Of a stretch of 64,000 nt of DNA, positions 50,414 through 59,325 are shown in pieces. Source of the stretch: Clostridia bacterium (GTDB lineage Bacteria; Bacillota; Clostridia; UMGS1883). Numbering within the stretch: position 1 is the stretch's first letter; each line of letters opens with the position of its first letter. The notes under the pieces are model-generated. The model did not search any database. It was not told the DNA's origin and was given only the letters and a program-made list of their open reading frames with translations. Location of the stretch: assembly GCA_017472685.1 (NCBI GenBank), contig JAFUOO010000004.1:1-64000 (forward strand), read 5' to 3'. A program made the position numbers and the translations under genes.

Positions 50414-53400
50414 TTACCTCTCGGAGCGGTGGCGGAAAAACACAGGAAATGCTCTCTGCCATGAAAAAAAGTGAAAATGCAATATACATCGTACCCGAGC
50501 AGTACAGCTTTTCCGCAGAAAAGCTTATTACAGAGGTTTTCGGCATGAGCGGTATGGGTTACCCCTCGGTTTACAGCTTCCGTCGGCTTGCCTATTACTT
50601 TGAAGAGCTTTACGGCTCAGGCATGGGCGAAAATCTGTCGGGTGCGTCACGTGTTATGGTGCTTGGCGACATTGTGCGCCGTCTTGCACCCTCCTTAAGC
50701 CTTTTCGGGGGCAGTGCACGCCGCGGTGAAATGGCTCAGGAGGCGGCTGTTATCATAACAACCTTCAAGCAGTACGGCATAACCGAGGAAAAATTAAGAC
50801 GGGCAATGGATAATACCAAAAACCCGCTCCTTAAGAAAAAGCTTAACGACTGTATGCTCATAGCGCGTAGCTATGACGACTTCCTTAAGTCGGGCTACCG
50901 CGACAGCGACGATTTGCTGGAGGGCTTGTGCAAAAATATTGACGAGAGCGATTATCTTCGTGGGAAAGACATTTTTATAGACTCCTTCCAGGCGTTCACG
51001 CCATTGGAATACGCGGTTATTGAGCGTATGCTCAGAAAGAGCAATTCCGTTACGGTTGCCCTTTGTGCAGCAGGCGACGGCGACGAATTTGTAACTGCTC
51101 AAAGAACAAAAATGAGGCTTGAAAAGCTTTGCCGTGACAAGGGCTTCACCTTTGGCGGCATAACGGAGCTTAAGGGTGCCATGTACACCGCAACGGACGA
51201 GGCGAAAGCCCTGGAAAAAAGCTTTTTTGACGAGGACGAAATTTACCCCCATGCAACCGACAAGGTGCACGTGCACCGCGCAAGGGACGAATACGGCGAA
51301 TGTGTAAAGGCGGCGAGCGAGATTGAAAGGCTTTGCCGCACCGAGGGCTACCGCTACCGCGACATTGTTATTGTTGCCCGCGAAATGGAGCCCTACGAAA
51401 AAAGCCTGTCACGTGTTTTTGAAAGCTTTGACATACCGCTGTTTATGGACAAAAAAACACCCCTTTCAACCTCTGCGGCGGCAATTTTTGCTCTCAGTGC
51501 CATAAGGGTTGTGTCACGGGGCTGGAAAAACAGCGATGTTTTCGCATATATGAAAACTGCCTTTTCGCCTGTTAACCACATATCGGCATGCGAATTGGAA
51601 AACTATGCCTTGGCATCAGGCGTAAAAGGCAGGGACTGGAAAAGGGACGAGGACTGGAGCATGCCCTCCTCGGTTAAGGCAGAGGAGATTGATTTTGAGT
51701 ACCTCGAAAGAATTAACAGGGCAAGGCGTGCTGTTGCAGCGCCTCTTATCAATCTGGAAAAGAAAATCAAGGGCACTCACACAGGCAGGGAATTTGCCGT
51801 GGCTTTTTACGAGTTTATGGAGGAATGTGGCCTTGAAGAAAAAATAAACGCCATTGCCGCAGCCCTTATGGAAAAGGGCGAGGGCGACCAGGCACAGCGT
51901 ACACGCCAGGTGTACGACATGCTGATTGGCACCCTGGAATGCTTTGACGATGCCTTTTCTGAAAAGACACTTACTGCAGACGAGTTCATGACTGTTTTAA
52001 GTGCAGGCATAGAAAGCGTTGAGATTGGCGTTATACCCTCAAACACCGACTGCGTATGCGTGGGCAGCATTGACCGTGCCCGCGGACACGGCGCAAAGGC
52101 TGTTATCATTTTAGGTGCTGCCGAGGGCGTTTTCCCTGCGGTGCCCAAGGACACGGGCGTTTTCACAAACGCGGACAGGCTTGAGCTGGCCATGTACGGT
52201 ATTGAGCTTCCGCCCGACACATTGGGCAAGGCATACATGGAGGAAAGCTTAGTTTACAGTGCACTTAGTTGTGCTACAGAGCGCCTTTTTGTAAGCTACA
52301 GCGCAGGCAAGGACGGCGCAAACCCCTCCACCATAATAAAACGCATTAAAAGGGTTTTTCCCTTGTGCACTTTAAGTGATGAGCTTAAGGACACAGACGT
52401 GCTTAACCTCATCGGCAGTGCAAAGAGCACCTACGAAAACTTTGTAGTGGCATATTCAAAAGCACGCAAAGGAGAGGCTGTGGGCGACGAGTGGCTCACA
52501 GCACTTGACTACTATAAGGAAACGCCCATCTGGCGTGACAGGGTTAAGGAAATTGAAAGGAACACCACCTTTGAAAACAGAACGGAGTTTATCCGAGAAG
52601 AGCTTATCCGTGCACGCTACGGCGATGGCATTGAAACAAGCGTTTCAAACCTTGAAAGGTATGTAAAGTGCCCCTTTTCCTACTTTGCAAAGGTGACCTT
52701 GGGACTTAAGGAGCGACGCGAGCTGCAGGTTACTGCGGCAGACAGCGGCACCTTTCTGCACGAGTTTGTTGACCTTTTCGGCAAGGGGCTTCGTGACGAT
52801 AACCGCACCTGGCGTGATGTTGACAAGGCATATATAGACCAAAAGACGGAAGAAATTACAATGGAGCTCTTAAAGGGGCTCAATGGTCATATGCTTGAAA
52901 CCTCGCCAAGGGTAAGAAACCTTTTTATAAGGCTTAAGCGCATTGCAAAGCGCAGTGTAACTGTGCTCAGCGAGCACATGAAAAAGGGCACCTTTGAGCC
53001 CTTGGGCTACGAAATTGTGTTCGACAAAAACGGCGACTTCAAGCCCCTTACAATTGACCTTCCTAACGGACAAAAGGCACTACTGCGTGGCAGGGTTGAC
53101 CGCTGTGACATTCTTGAAACACAGCGTGGCAGCTTTGTACGCATTATTGACTATAAGTCAGGGGAGAAAAAGTTTTCACTTTCAAACATTTATCACGGCA
53201 TGGATTTGCAGCATGCAGTTTACCTTACAACCATCTGCGAAAACGGCAACTACCACCCTGCAGGCATGCTTTACTTTAAAATTGACGAGCCCGTTATTGA
53301 CCGCAGCGCGGCACGTGACGAGGAGAGCTACGAAAAAGAGGTTATGAAAAAGCTCCGCATGGATGGCTTAGTTCTTGAGGATAGTGACATTCTTTCGGCA

Positions 53401-53736
53401 ATGGATGCATCTTACGCTCAGGGTAGCACCGTTATCCCCGTTAAAATAACCTCAAAGGGTGTTTTTGACACCCACTCAAAGGTTGCAACGGCGAGCGAAT
53501 TTGCCTCCATTTCAAAGCACGCAAAGCGCACGGTAAAAAAGCTCTGCAGCGAAATACTGGGCGGTGTGAGTAAGGTAAGCCCCACAAAGAACGCCTGCAC
53601 CTACTGCGAAATGAAGCCCCTTTGCGGCTTCGACCCCACCGTGGCAGGCTATACCTACCGCGATGTGGAAAAATTAGATGACACAGATGCTCTTCTTAAA
53701 ATGATTGAAGAGGAAAAAGAAACGGCACAGGATTAA
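50401..53736 (+). CDS. addB: AddB subunit of the AddAB helicase-nuclease
   Basis: 1111 residues, the expected length. AddAB processes double-strand breaks for recombination. Walker [11 protein letters not shown] is at residues 5-14. The C-terminal nuclease domain has the [11 protein letters not shown] motif. Iron-sulfur cysteines are visible at CPFSYFAK (near residue 757) and in the terminal [12 protein letters not shown]. It begins inside trmD. addA, which usually follows immediately, is absent: the next sequences are a repeat element and genes on the other strand. Its stop lies inside a palindrome. Confidence 0.92.
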   Translation: MLRIITSRSGGGKTQEMLSAMKKSENAIYIVPEQYSFSAEKLITEVFGMSGMGYPSVYSFRRLAYYFEELYGSGMGENLSGASRVMVLGDIVRRLAPSLSLFGGSARRGEMAQEAAVIITTFKQYGITEEKLRRAMDNTKNPLLKKKLNDCMLIARSYDDFLKSGYRDSDDLLEGLCKNIDESDYLRGKDIFIDSFQAFTPLEYAVIERMLRKSNSVTVALCAAGDGDEFVTAQRTKMRLEKLCRDKGFTFGGITELKGAMYTATDEAKALEKSFFDEDEIYPHATDKVHVHRARDEYGECVKAASEIERLCRTEGYRYRDIVIVAREMEPYEKSLSRVFESFDIPLFMDKKTPLSTSAAAIFALSAIRVVSRGWKNSDVFAYMKTAFSPVNHISACELENYALASGVKGRDWKRDEDWSMPSSVKAEEIDFEYLERINRARRAVAAPLINLEKKIKGTHTGREFAVAFYEFMEECGLEEKINAIAAALMEKGEGDQAQRTRQVYDMLIGTLECFDDAFSEKTLTADEFMTVLSAGIESVEIGVIPSNTDCVCVGSIDRARGHGAKAVIILGAAEGVFPAVPKDTGVFTNADRLELAMYGIELPPDTLGKAYMEESLVYSALSCATERLFVSYSAGKDGANPSTIIKRIKRVFPLCTLSDELKDTDVLNLIGSAKSTYENFVVAYSKARKGEAVGDEWLTALDYYKETPIWRDRVKEIERNTTFENRTEFIREELIRARYGDGIETSVSNLERYVKCPFSYFAKVTLGLKERRELQVTAADSGTFLHEFVDLFGKGLRDDNRTWRDVDKAYIDQKTEEITMELLKGLNGHMLETSPRVRNLFIRLKRIAKRSVTVLSEHMKKGTFEPLGYEIVFDKNGDFKPLTIDLPNGQKALLRGRVDRCDILETQRGSFVRIIDYKSGEKKFSLSNIYHGMDLQHAVYLTTICENGNYHPAGMLYFKIDEPVIDRSAARDEESYEKEVMKKLRMDGLVLEDSDILSAMDASYAQGSTVIPVKITSKGVFDTHSKVATASEFASISKHAKRTVKKLCSEILGGVSKVSPTKNACTYCEMKPLCGFDPTVAGYTYRDVEKLDDTDALLKMIEEEKETAQD

Positions 53737-54005
53737 TCCTGTGCCGTCGGCGTGTCGAAAAAAGTCGACACGCAACAAAAAATATTGCAGGTGGCAATAT
53801 TTTTTGTCTATGATTTTTTGAGGAACAAAGTGCCGATTTCTCGTGCAAGGGGCTTGCGAGCCCCCCCTAAAATCGGCACTTTCGGCAGGGTAATGCGATC
53901 ACCCTGCCTATTTCATTCGGGAAACCTTCTTTCCCGAACCCTTCGCGATTGTGCTTAAAAATAGGTTTTTCTACAGTCTGACGGCACAGGAGTAATCCTG
54001 TGCCG
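53723..54005. terminator. Duplicated terminator hairpin flanking element K2
   Basis: CGGCACAGGATTAATCCTGTGCCG (24 bases, palindrome) lies at 53723-53746 and again, with one change, at 53982-54005. Including flanks, the direct repeat is 26 bases. Only the second copy is followed by TTTT, so it probably acts as the terminator of addB and perhaps of the opposing aminotransferase gene. Confidence 0.8.
53750..53908. repeat. Multi-hairpin element K, copy 2
   Basis: Same four-hairpin order as 26773-26930: GCGTGTCGA/TCGACACGC; AATATTGC/GCAATATT replacing the CCGCAAAG stem; AAAGTGCCGATTT/AAATCGGCACTTT with a GGGCTT/GAGCCC sub-stem; and GGCAGGGT/ACCCTGCC. A further TTCGGGAAA/TTTCCCGAA hairpin follows at about 53927-53938. 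No gene is present. Confidence 0.85.
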
Positions 54006-54020
54006 TTTTACGTTTCATTA

Positions 54021-55196
54021 TTATTTTTTGTGTCTTTCAACAAAGTTGCCTATTCTCTTCAAGGCTTCCTGAATGCTTTCAATTGAATAAGCATAGCTGC
54101 AGCGCACAAAGCCTTCGCCACATTCGCCGAATGCCGTGCCGGGAACAACTGCAACCTTTTCCTCCTCTAAAAGCTTCTTTGCAAAATCCTCACTACTGTA
54201 GCCTAAGGACGAAATGTTGGGGAACACGTAAAATGCACCCTCGGGCTCAAAGCAGGAAAGCCCCATTTTCCTGAAGCCGTCAACCAACACTCGTCTGCGC
54301 TGGTTGTATTCCTTGCACATGTTTTCAACGTCACCATCGCAATTTTTGAGCGCTTCAACAGCCGCAAGCTGGCTTGTTGTGGGCGCACACATAATTGCAT
54401 ACTGGTGGATTTTGTACATAACAGAGCAAAGTGGTGCAGGTGCCGCAAGGTAGCCTAATCTCCAGCCTGTCATGGCAAATGCCTTACTAAAGCCGTTTAT
54501 TGTAACGGTGCGCTCCCACATGCCGTCGATAGATGCAAAGGAAACGTGCTTCTTGCCGTTGTATGTAAGCTCGGAATAAATTTCGTCGGATAAAACAATT
54601 ATGTTTGTATCACGGAGCACAGAGGCAATTGCTTCTAAATCTTCCTTTTCCATAATAGCGCCTGTGGGGTTATTGGGGAAGGGCAGAATCAAAACCTTTG
54701 TCCTGTCCGTAATCTTTTCCAGAAGCTTTTCCTTTGTAAGGCGGAAGTTATCCTTCTCTTCTGTCACAATGGGCACGGGGACGCCGCCTGCAAGGATTGT
54801 GCAGGGCTTGTAGCACACAAAGCTCGGCTCAGGAATTAAAACCTCGTCGCCGGGGTTTAAAAGAGCACGGAGTGTTATGTCAATGGCTTCGCTGCCGCCT
54901 ACTGTAACTATAATTTCGTTTTTGGGATTATAGTTAAGATTGTACTTGCGGTTAACGTAACGGGAAATTTCCTCTCTTAATTCCATTGTGCCTGCGTTGG
55001 AGGTGTAGTGCGTTCTGCCCTTTTCAAGGCTTGTTACACCTGCCTCGCGGATGGGCCAGGGGGTTACAAAGTCAGGCTCGCCAACGCCCAAGCTAATAGC
55101 GTCCTTCATTTCACTTACTATGTCAAAAAACTTCCTTATGCCCGACGGAGGGATACAGGAGGCCTTCTTTGACAGAATGTTATCGTAGTTCATCAT
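54021..55196 (-). CDS. Class I/II PLP-dependent aminotransferase
   Basis: 391 residues, fold type I. GVGEPDFVTPWPIREAG is the usual opening, FPNNPTGA the Asn of the PLP site, LSDEIYSELTY carries the Asp/Tyr pair, TINGFSKAFAMTGWRLGY contains the PLP lysine (SKAF) and the substrate carboxylate Arg lies in the C-terminal part (FVRCSYAYS). Most likely an aspartate or aromatic aminotransferase; the substrate cannot be fixed. It starts within the stop of the lrp gene (ATGATGA), so translation is coupled and the Lrp protein probably controls it. Confidence 0.9.
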   Translation of the reverse strand: MMNYDNILSKKASCIPPSGIRKFFDIVSEMKDAISLGVGEPDFVTPWPIREAGVTSLEKGRTHYTSNAGTMELREEISRYVNRKYNLNYNPKNEIIVTVGGSEAIDITLRALLNPGDEVLIPEPSFVCYKPCTILAGGVPVPIVTEEKDNFRLTKEKLLEKITDRTKVLILPFPNNPTGAIMEKEDLEAIASVLRDTNIIVLSDEIYSELTYNGKKHVSFASIDGMWERTVTINGFSKAFAMTGWRLGYLAAPAPLCSVMYKIHQYAIMCAPTTSQLAAVEALKNCDGDVENMCKEYNQRRRVLVDGFRKMGLSCFEPEGAFYVFPNISSLGYSSEDFAKKLLEEEKVAVVPGTAFGECGEGFVRCSYAYSIESIQEALKRIGNFVERHKK

Positions 55197-55675
55197 AATG
55201 TAATAACCTCTCTGGGATCTTTGTCGGGATGCTGGAAAATAACGTTTTCCTTCTTATACGTTTTGAGCACAAAATGAGTTGTTGTAGCAATAACAGAATC
55301 CATCTGCGAAAGCTTTTCGGAAACGAACATTGCCACGTCACGGAGTGTTTCGCCTTCAACCTCTAAAAGGAGGTCATAAGCGCCGCTCATTAAGGTAAGG
55401 CTCTTTACCTGGGGGTATTTATAAATCTTTTCTGCAACGCGGTCAAAGCCCTTTGCCGCCTGAGGTGTTATTTTAAGCTCAATATATGCCTTGATTGTGT
55501 CCTTGTCAACCTGCTCCCAGTTGATGAGTGTGCGGTAGCCGAGGATAATTTTGTCACTTTCAAGCTTTTTTATTTCTTCCTTTACCGCTTCTTCCGTTGT
55601 GCCGAGCATAACGGCGATTTCAGCGGGAGTTATACGGCTGTTTTTTTCGAGTATTGACAACAATTCCTTATTCAT
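55193..55675 (-). CDS. Lrp/AsnC family transcriptional regulator
   Basis: 160 residues. N-terminal winged helix (LLSILEKNSRITPAEIAVMLGTTEEAVKEEIKKLE) and C-terminal RAM domain (TIKAYIELKITPQAAKGFDR, YDLLLEVEGETL), which binds amino acids and forms octamers. ATG at 55675 follows AAAGGAC. An upstream in-frame extension runs through hairpin element I and is rejected. It forms a two-gene operon with the aminotransferase, a common arrangement for a feedback regulator of amino acid metabolism. Confidence 0.93.
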   Translation of the reverse strand: MNKELLSILEKNSRITPAEIAVMLGTTEEAVKEEIKKLESDKIILGYRTLINWEQVDKDTIKAYIELKITPQAAKGFDRVAEKIYKYPQVKSLTLMSGAYDLLLEVEGETLRDVAMFVSEKLSQMDSVIATTTHFVLKTYKKENVIFQHPDKDPREVITL

Positions 55676-55715
55676 CAAATCAAGTCCTTTCAATATAAAA
55701 GTCCAAATTACAGTT

Positions 55716-55744
55716 ATTATATAACAGGAAAAAAGGAAATGCAA
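55716..55744 (-). promoter_or_regulatory. Sigma-A promoter of the lrp-aminotransferase operon
   Basis: Read on the minus strand: TTGCAT (55744-55739) and TATAAT (55721-55716) with a 17-base spacer. Confidence 0.8.
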
Positions 55745-55767
55745 TAAAAATGTGAGGCAATTTTTTT

Positions 55768-55960
55768 GATGATATGCACAATGTGCATGATATGGCATTG
55801 CCATGATATGAAATCTTGCGATTTCGTGATATGCAGACGCATTTCGGTGGATTTGCGATGTGCTGTGAGCGAAGCGTGAATGTGCTCTTGGGGCGCAAAT
55901 CTTTGATTTTTCTACCTGAATGAACCAAAGGTTAATATCATTCGCAGAGCGAATATCATT
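55768..55960. repeat. Hairpin-chain element I, two-armed (ATGATAT / ATATCAT linkers)
   Basis: Left arm GCAC-AAT-GTGC, GGC-ATT-GCC and GAAATC-TTG-CGATTTC with ATGATAT linkers (GTGATAT after the last). Right arm AACC-AAA-GGTT and TTCGC-AGA-GCGAA with ATATCAT. The centre has GGTGGATTTGC, GAGCGAAGCG, CTCTTGGGGCGCAAATC and TTTGATTTTTCTAC, combining motifs of elements F and H. It separates the divergent lrp and infC operons. Confidence 0.9.
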
Positions 55961-55980
55961 AAATTTTTTTAAAAAAGGTA

Positions 55981-56009
55981 TTGACATGGCGGGAAAGTTA
56001 TGGTATCAT
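55981..56009 (+). promoter_or_regulatory. Sigma-A promoter of the infC operon
   Basis: TTGACA (55981-55986) and TATCAT (56004-56009), 17-base spacer. Confidence 0.75.
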
Positions 56010-56019
56010 ATGCGGGAAT

Positions 56020-56169
56020 AAAGCAGAAGTAACCGCTTCTCACCTCAAGCGAAATGCGGCTGGGGTTAATAATGTAACCGGAAAAGTACCGGTAATTTAT
56101 TTGAGTGCGGTGAAATTGGGTTTTCATCGTATTTTTTGTTTTGTTCAAAAAAATTCGGAGGTGTTTTTT
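56020..56169 (+). promoter_or_regulatory. infC operon leader, candidate L20-type regulatory RNA
   Basis: About 150 bases of untranslated leader with AGAAG/CTTCT (56027-56040) and ACCGG/CCGGT (about 56079-56095) hairpins. In many Firmicutes, L20 binds the infC-rpmI-rplT leader and represses the operon. Gene order and leader length fit, but I cannot confirm the binding structure from the sequence alone. Confidence 0.45.
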
Positions 56170-56679
56170 ATCAGTAAGGAATTGTTGATAAACGAAGAAA
56201 TTCGTGAAAAGGAAGTCAGAGTAATAGGCAAGGACGGCAGCCAGCTGGGTATCATGTCCATTAAGGACGCATTAGAGGTTGCTGCAAAGGAAAATATGGA
56301 CCTTGCGCTTATTGCGCCTAAGGCAACTCCTCCTACCTGCAAAATTATGGACTACGGTAAGTTCAAGTTCGAAGAAGCTAAGCGCGAAAAGGAAAACCGT
56401 AAAAACCAGAAGGTAGTGGACACAAAGGAAGTAAGACTTTCACCTTCCATTGATACACACGATTTTGAAACAAAACTCAGAAATGCCGTTAAGTTCCTTA
56501 AGGGCGGCGACAAGGTTAAGGTTACAGTTCGTTTCCGCGGCAGAGAGGTTCACCACAGTGCAGTTGGTGAAGAGCTGCTTAACAAGTTCGCAGAGGGCTG
56601 CAGTGAGGTTGGCGTTGTTGACAAGAAGCCCAAGCTTGAAGGCAGAAACATGGCGATGTTCTTATCGCCTAAAAAATAA
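56170..56679 (+). CDS. infC: Translation initiation factor IF-3 (AUC start)
   Basis: 169 residues. The protein starts at an ATC codon (56170) placed 8 bases after GGAGGTG; the sequence from there, (M)SKELLINEEIREKEVRVIG, is the usual IF-3 N-terminus. No ATG, GTG or TTG exists at a matching position. Rare start codons on infC are known from other bacteria and let IF-3, which rejects non-standard starts, repress its own synthesis. Domains: N-terminal (to about 75), lysine-rich linker (KREKENRKNQK), C-terminal domain (SIDTHDFETKLRNAVKFL). It heads the infC-rpmI-rplT operon. Confidence 0.93.
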   Translation: MSKELLINEEIREKEVRVIGKDGSQLGIMSIKDALEVAAKENMDLALIAPKATPPTCKIMDYGKFKFEEAKREKENRKNQKVVDTKEVRLSPSIDTHDFETKLRNAVKFLKGGDKVKVTVRFRGREVHHSAVGEELLNKFAEGCSEVGVVDKKPKLEGRNMAMFLSPKK

Positions 56680-56738
56680 GACTTCATCGCCATATGGCGT
56701 GAAAAATAAATCACAAAGATTATGAGAGGAGAGGTATT

Positions 56739-56936
56739 ATGCCTAAAATAAAGACACACAGAGCTGCTGCTAAGCGCTTCAGTCTTACTAAGAGCGGCAA
56801 GGTAAAGAGAGCTAAAGCTTTCAGAAGTCACATTCTCAACAAGAAGGACACTAAGAGAAAGAGAAGACTCAGAAAAGGCGGTTACGCTTCCGTTCCTAAC
56901 GCAAAAGTTATCAAGAAGCTTATACCTTACAAATAA
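56739..56936 (+). CDS. rpmI: Ribosomal protein bL35
   Basis: 65 residues, very basic: [20 protein letters not shown] opening is the bL35 signature. Second gene of the infC operon, with GAGAGGAGAGG upstream. Large-subunit protein. Confidence 0.97.
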   Translation: MPKIKTHRAAAKRFSLTKSGKVKRAKAFRSHILNKKDTKRKRRLRKGGYASVPNAKVIKKLIPYK

Positions 56937-56955
56937 TTGATAGGAGGATTAACTA

Positions 56956-57309
56956 ATGGCTAGAGTAAAAGGTGCACTTAACACCAGAAAACATCATAAA
57001 AAAGTTTTAAAGCTTGCTAAGGGTTACCGTGGCGGTAAGAGTAAGCTTTACAGAACAGCAAACCAGGCTGTTATGAAGTCTATGACCTATGCATATGTAG
57101 GTAGAAAGCTCAAGAAGAGAGATTTCAGAAGACTTTGGATCACAAGAATCAGCGCTGCTTGCAAGATGAACGGAATCAACTATTCCAAGTTCATGAACGG
57201 TTTAAAGAAGGCAAATGTTGAAATCAACAGAAAGATGCTTTCCGAAATCGCTATCAACGATGCAGCTGCATTCACAAAGCTTGTAGAAACAGCTAAGGCT
57301 GCTCTTTAA
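56956..57309 (+). CDS. rplT: Ribosomal protein bL20
   Basis: 117 residues. [20 protein letters not shown] and the long basic helix ([20 protein letters not shown]) identify bL20. It is needed for early assembly of the large subunit and, in several bacteria, represses its own operon by binding the leader. AGGAGG precedes the ATG; a terminator follows. Confidence 0.97.
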   Translation: MARVKGALNTRKHHKKVLKLAKGYRGGKSKLYRTANQAVMKSMTYAYVGRKLKKRDFRRLWITRISAACKMNGINYSKFMNGLKKANVEINRKMLSEIAINDAAAFTKLVETAKAAL

Positions 57310-57321
57310 TCAAGAGAAAAC

Positions 57322-57356
57322 ACGAGAGGTTGTAATTTACAGCCTCTCGATTTTTG
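57322..57356 (+). terminator. Rho-independent terminator of the infC operon
   Basis: CGAGAGGTTGTA / TACAGCCTCTCG stem (one G-T) followed by a T run. Confidence 0.9.
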
Positions 57357-57414
57357 CATTAATGACATACATTAAAATTGTGTTGCCTACAAATATTGTA
57401 CAGGAGAAAATGGT

Positions 57415-58209
57415 ATGGAACAGTTAATTACAAGCCGAGACAATAAATACGTAAAGCTGGCAAAAAGCCTTTCAGTTAAGCAAAACCGCGACAAGGAAGG
57501 CATGTTCATCATCGAAGGCTACAGAAATGTGCACGATGCATCAGTGAAGGGCGCAAAGATTGAATTTATCCTTGTAAGTGACCGCTGCAGCTACGATTTG
57601 TCCGTTTTTAAAAAGCACAAAATGTTCACCCTTGCACCCAAAATATTTGACTACGTTTCCGACACCGTAACACCTCAGGGCGTTATGGCTGTGTGCACTA
57701 TGGAGGAGTATAATTTTTCGGACATTGAGCTTGATACAAACAGCCTTATTGTTGTATGCGAAAACCTCCAGGACCCGGGCAATGCAGGCACCATCATACG
57801 CACTGCAGATGCGGCAGGGGCAAAGGCTGTTATCCTTACAAAGGGCTGTGTTGACCTTTATAACCCCAAGGTAACACGCAGCATTATGAGCAGTCTTTTT
57901 TCCGTAAAGGTAATCCGAAACAAAAACATCGACTCTGTATTCGGCTTTCTTAAGAGCAATTCCATAAAATCCGTAGCAGGTGCACTTTCTGACAATTCCT
58001 GCCACTTGTTTGACTCCGACATGACGGGAAGCTGTGCCGTTTTCATAGGCAACGAGGGTAACGGCCTCACCTTGGATACAGTAAAGCGCTGTGATGTTAA
58101 GGTCACAATCCCCATGCTGGGCGGCGCTGAAAGCCTTAACGCATCGGTTGCAGGCGCAGTTATGATGTACGAATTTGTGCGACAGAATAATACCTACAAA
58201 AAGGACTGA
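57415..58209 (+). CDS. TrmH/SpoU family RNA methyltransferase
   Basis: 264 residues, SPOUT class. The N-terminal substrate-binding domain contains FIIEGYRNVHDA. The knotted catalytic domain has motif 1 VVCENLQDPGNAGTIIRTADAAGA, motif 2 VFIGNEGNGL and motif 3 IPMLGGAESLNASVAGAVMMYE. Members 2'-O-methylate a ribose in 23S rRNA or tRNA; the exact site cannot be told. An AGGAG lies 9 bases upstream of the ATG. It is followed by dprA after four bases. Confidence 0.92.
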   Translation: MEQLITSRDNKYVKLAKSLSVKQNRDKEGMFIIEGYRNVHDASVKGAKIEFILVSDRCSYDLSVFKKHKMFTLAPKIFDYVSDTVTPQGVMAVCTMEEYNFSDIELDTNSLIVVCENLQDPGNAGTIIRTADAAGAKAVILTKGCVDLYNPKVTRSIMSSLFSVKVIRNKNIDSVFGFLKSNSIKSVAGALSDNSCHLFDSDMTGSCAVFIGNEGNGLTLDTVKRCDVKVTIPMLGGAESLNASVAGAVMMYEFVRQNNTYKKD

Positions 58210-58213
58210 GAAA

Positions 58214-59323
58214 ATGGAAAACACTGTAGCCTGGCTCCTGCTTTCTGCAAAAAACCGACCCCGAAAGAAAATGAGCATGCTTGCACATAACTTTGAAAAA
58301 GAAATGAAAACTCTTGACATGACCACCAACGAAGCCGTTGCAACCTGCAGCATTGTGGAAAAGGCACTTAAGGCCGGTTATGGCATTATTACATATATGG
58401 ATGAAAGCTATCCTGACGAATTGAGGAATATTGCCTACCCTCCGCCATATTTATTTGTAAGAGGGAATGTGAGCCTTCTTAAGTATCCCGTTAAAATAGC
58501 AGTGGTGGGAAGCAGGGAGGCAACAGTTTACGGCATGAACACTGCCGCCGACTTTGCTCATAGGTTTGCCCAAAGTAACCTTTGCGTTGTAACGGGCGGA
58601 GCAAGGGGCGTTGACACAGCGGCGCTCCGCGGTGCCATGCGTGCAAAGGGTAAGGTTATTGCTGTAATCGGCACAGGCATCGATGTTGACTACCCCAAGG
58701 AAAACGGGGAGCTGTTTGATAAAATTGCCAAATCGGGCGGGCTTATTGTGTCGGAATTCCCCATGGGAATGGGCCCCTTAAGGGAAAATTTTCCCATACG
58801 AAACCGCGTCATGACAGCCATAAGCAACAGCTTGCTGGTTGTTGAGGCCGCCCAAAAGAGCGGCGCCTTAATTTCGGCAGCACATGCTACAGAGCAGGGT
58901 AAAACAGTTTTTGCAGTGCCAAGCAGTATCGACAGCCCAAACAGCGTGGGCGTTAACACTCTTCTTCGTGACGGCGCAGCCTTTGCTCTTTCCCCGGAGG
59001 ATGTTATCGACGAGATTTTAGAGCGTGAGCCCGACAAATTCCGCAAAGCACGGGATTATGAGGAGCCAAAGGCAGAAGAAAAGGTAATTTTACCCAAAAG
59101 CACACCAAAAAAAGAGCAGGAACAAAAACATTTAACGCCCTTTGAGCAAGCTGTGGTAAATGCCTTAAATTCGGGAAAAGAAACCTACGAGGAAATACAG
59201 GAATTTACCCTTATGGACACAAAACGCTTAACTTCGCTCTTGACAATTATGGAAATTAAGGGCATAATAAAGCTTGCTTTCAGAAATAAATATAAATTGA
59301 ACAACCGGACAGAGGGGAAATAA
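58214..59323 (+). CDS. dprA: DNA processing protein DprA
   Basis: 369 residues. The Rossmann-like core has AVVGSREATVYG, VTGGARGVDTAALRGA and NRVMTAISNSLLVVEAAQKSGA, which form the DNA-binding groove. A C-terminal winged-helix domain follows (FEQAVVNALNSGKETYEEIQE). DprA loads RecA on incoming single strands. With comM in the same window it hints at a transformation apparatus, although both genes also occur in bacteria not known to be transformable. AAGGACTGAG precedes ATG 58214. Operon order dprA-topA-trmFO is common in Firmicutes. Confidence 0.94.
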   Translation: MENTVAWLLLSAKNRPRKKMSMLAHNFEKEMKTLDMTTNEAVATCSIVEKALKAGYGIITYMDESYPDELRNIAYPPPYLFVRGNVSLLKYPVKIAVVGSREATVYGMNTAADFAHRFAQSNLCVVTGGARGVDTAALRGAMRAKGKVIAVIGTGIDVDYPKENGELFDKIAKSGGLIVSEFPMGMGPLRENFPIRNRVMTAISNSLLVVEAAQKSGALISAAHATEQGKTVFAVPSSIDSPNSVGVNTLLRDGAAFALSPEDVIDEILEREPDKFRKARDYEEPKAEEKVILPKSTPKKEQEQKHLTPFEQAVVNALNSGKETYEEIQEFTLMDTKRLTSLLTIMEIKGIIKLAFRNKYKLNNRTEGK

Positions 59324-59325
59324 GA

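Noticed and set aside
55676..55987. In-frame N-terminal extension of the Lrp regulator
   Set aside because: It would add 104 residues translated from hairpin element I and the promoter; the conserved family start and ribosome binding site are at 55675.
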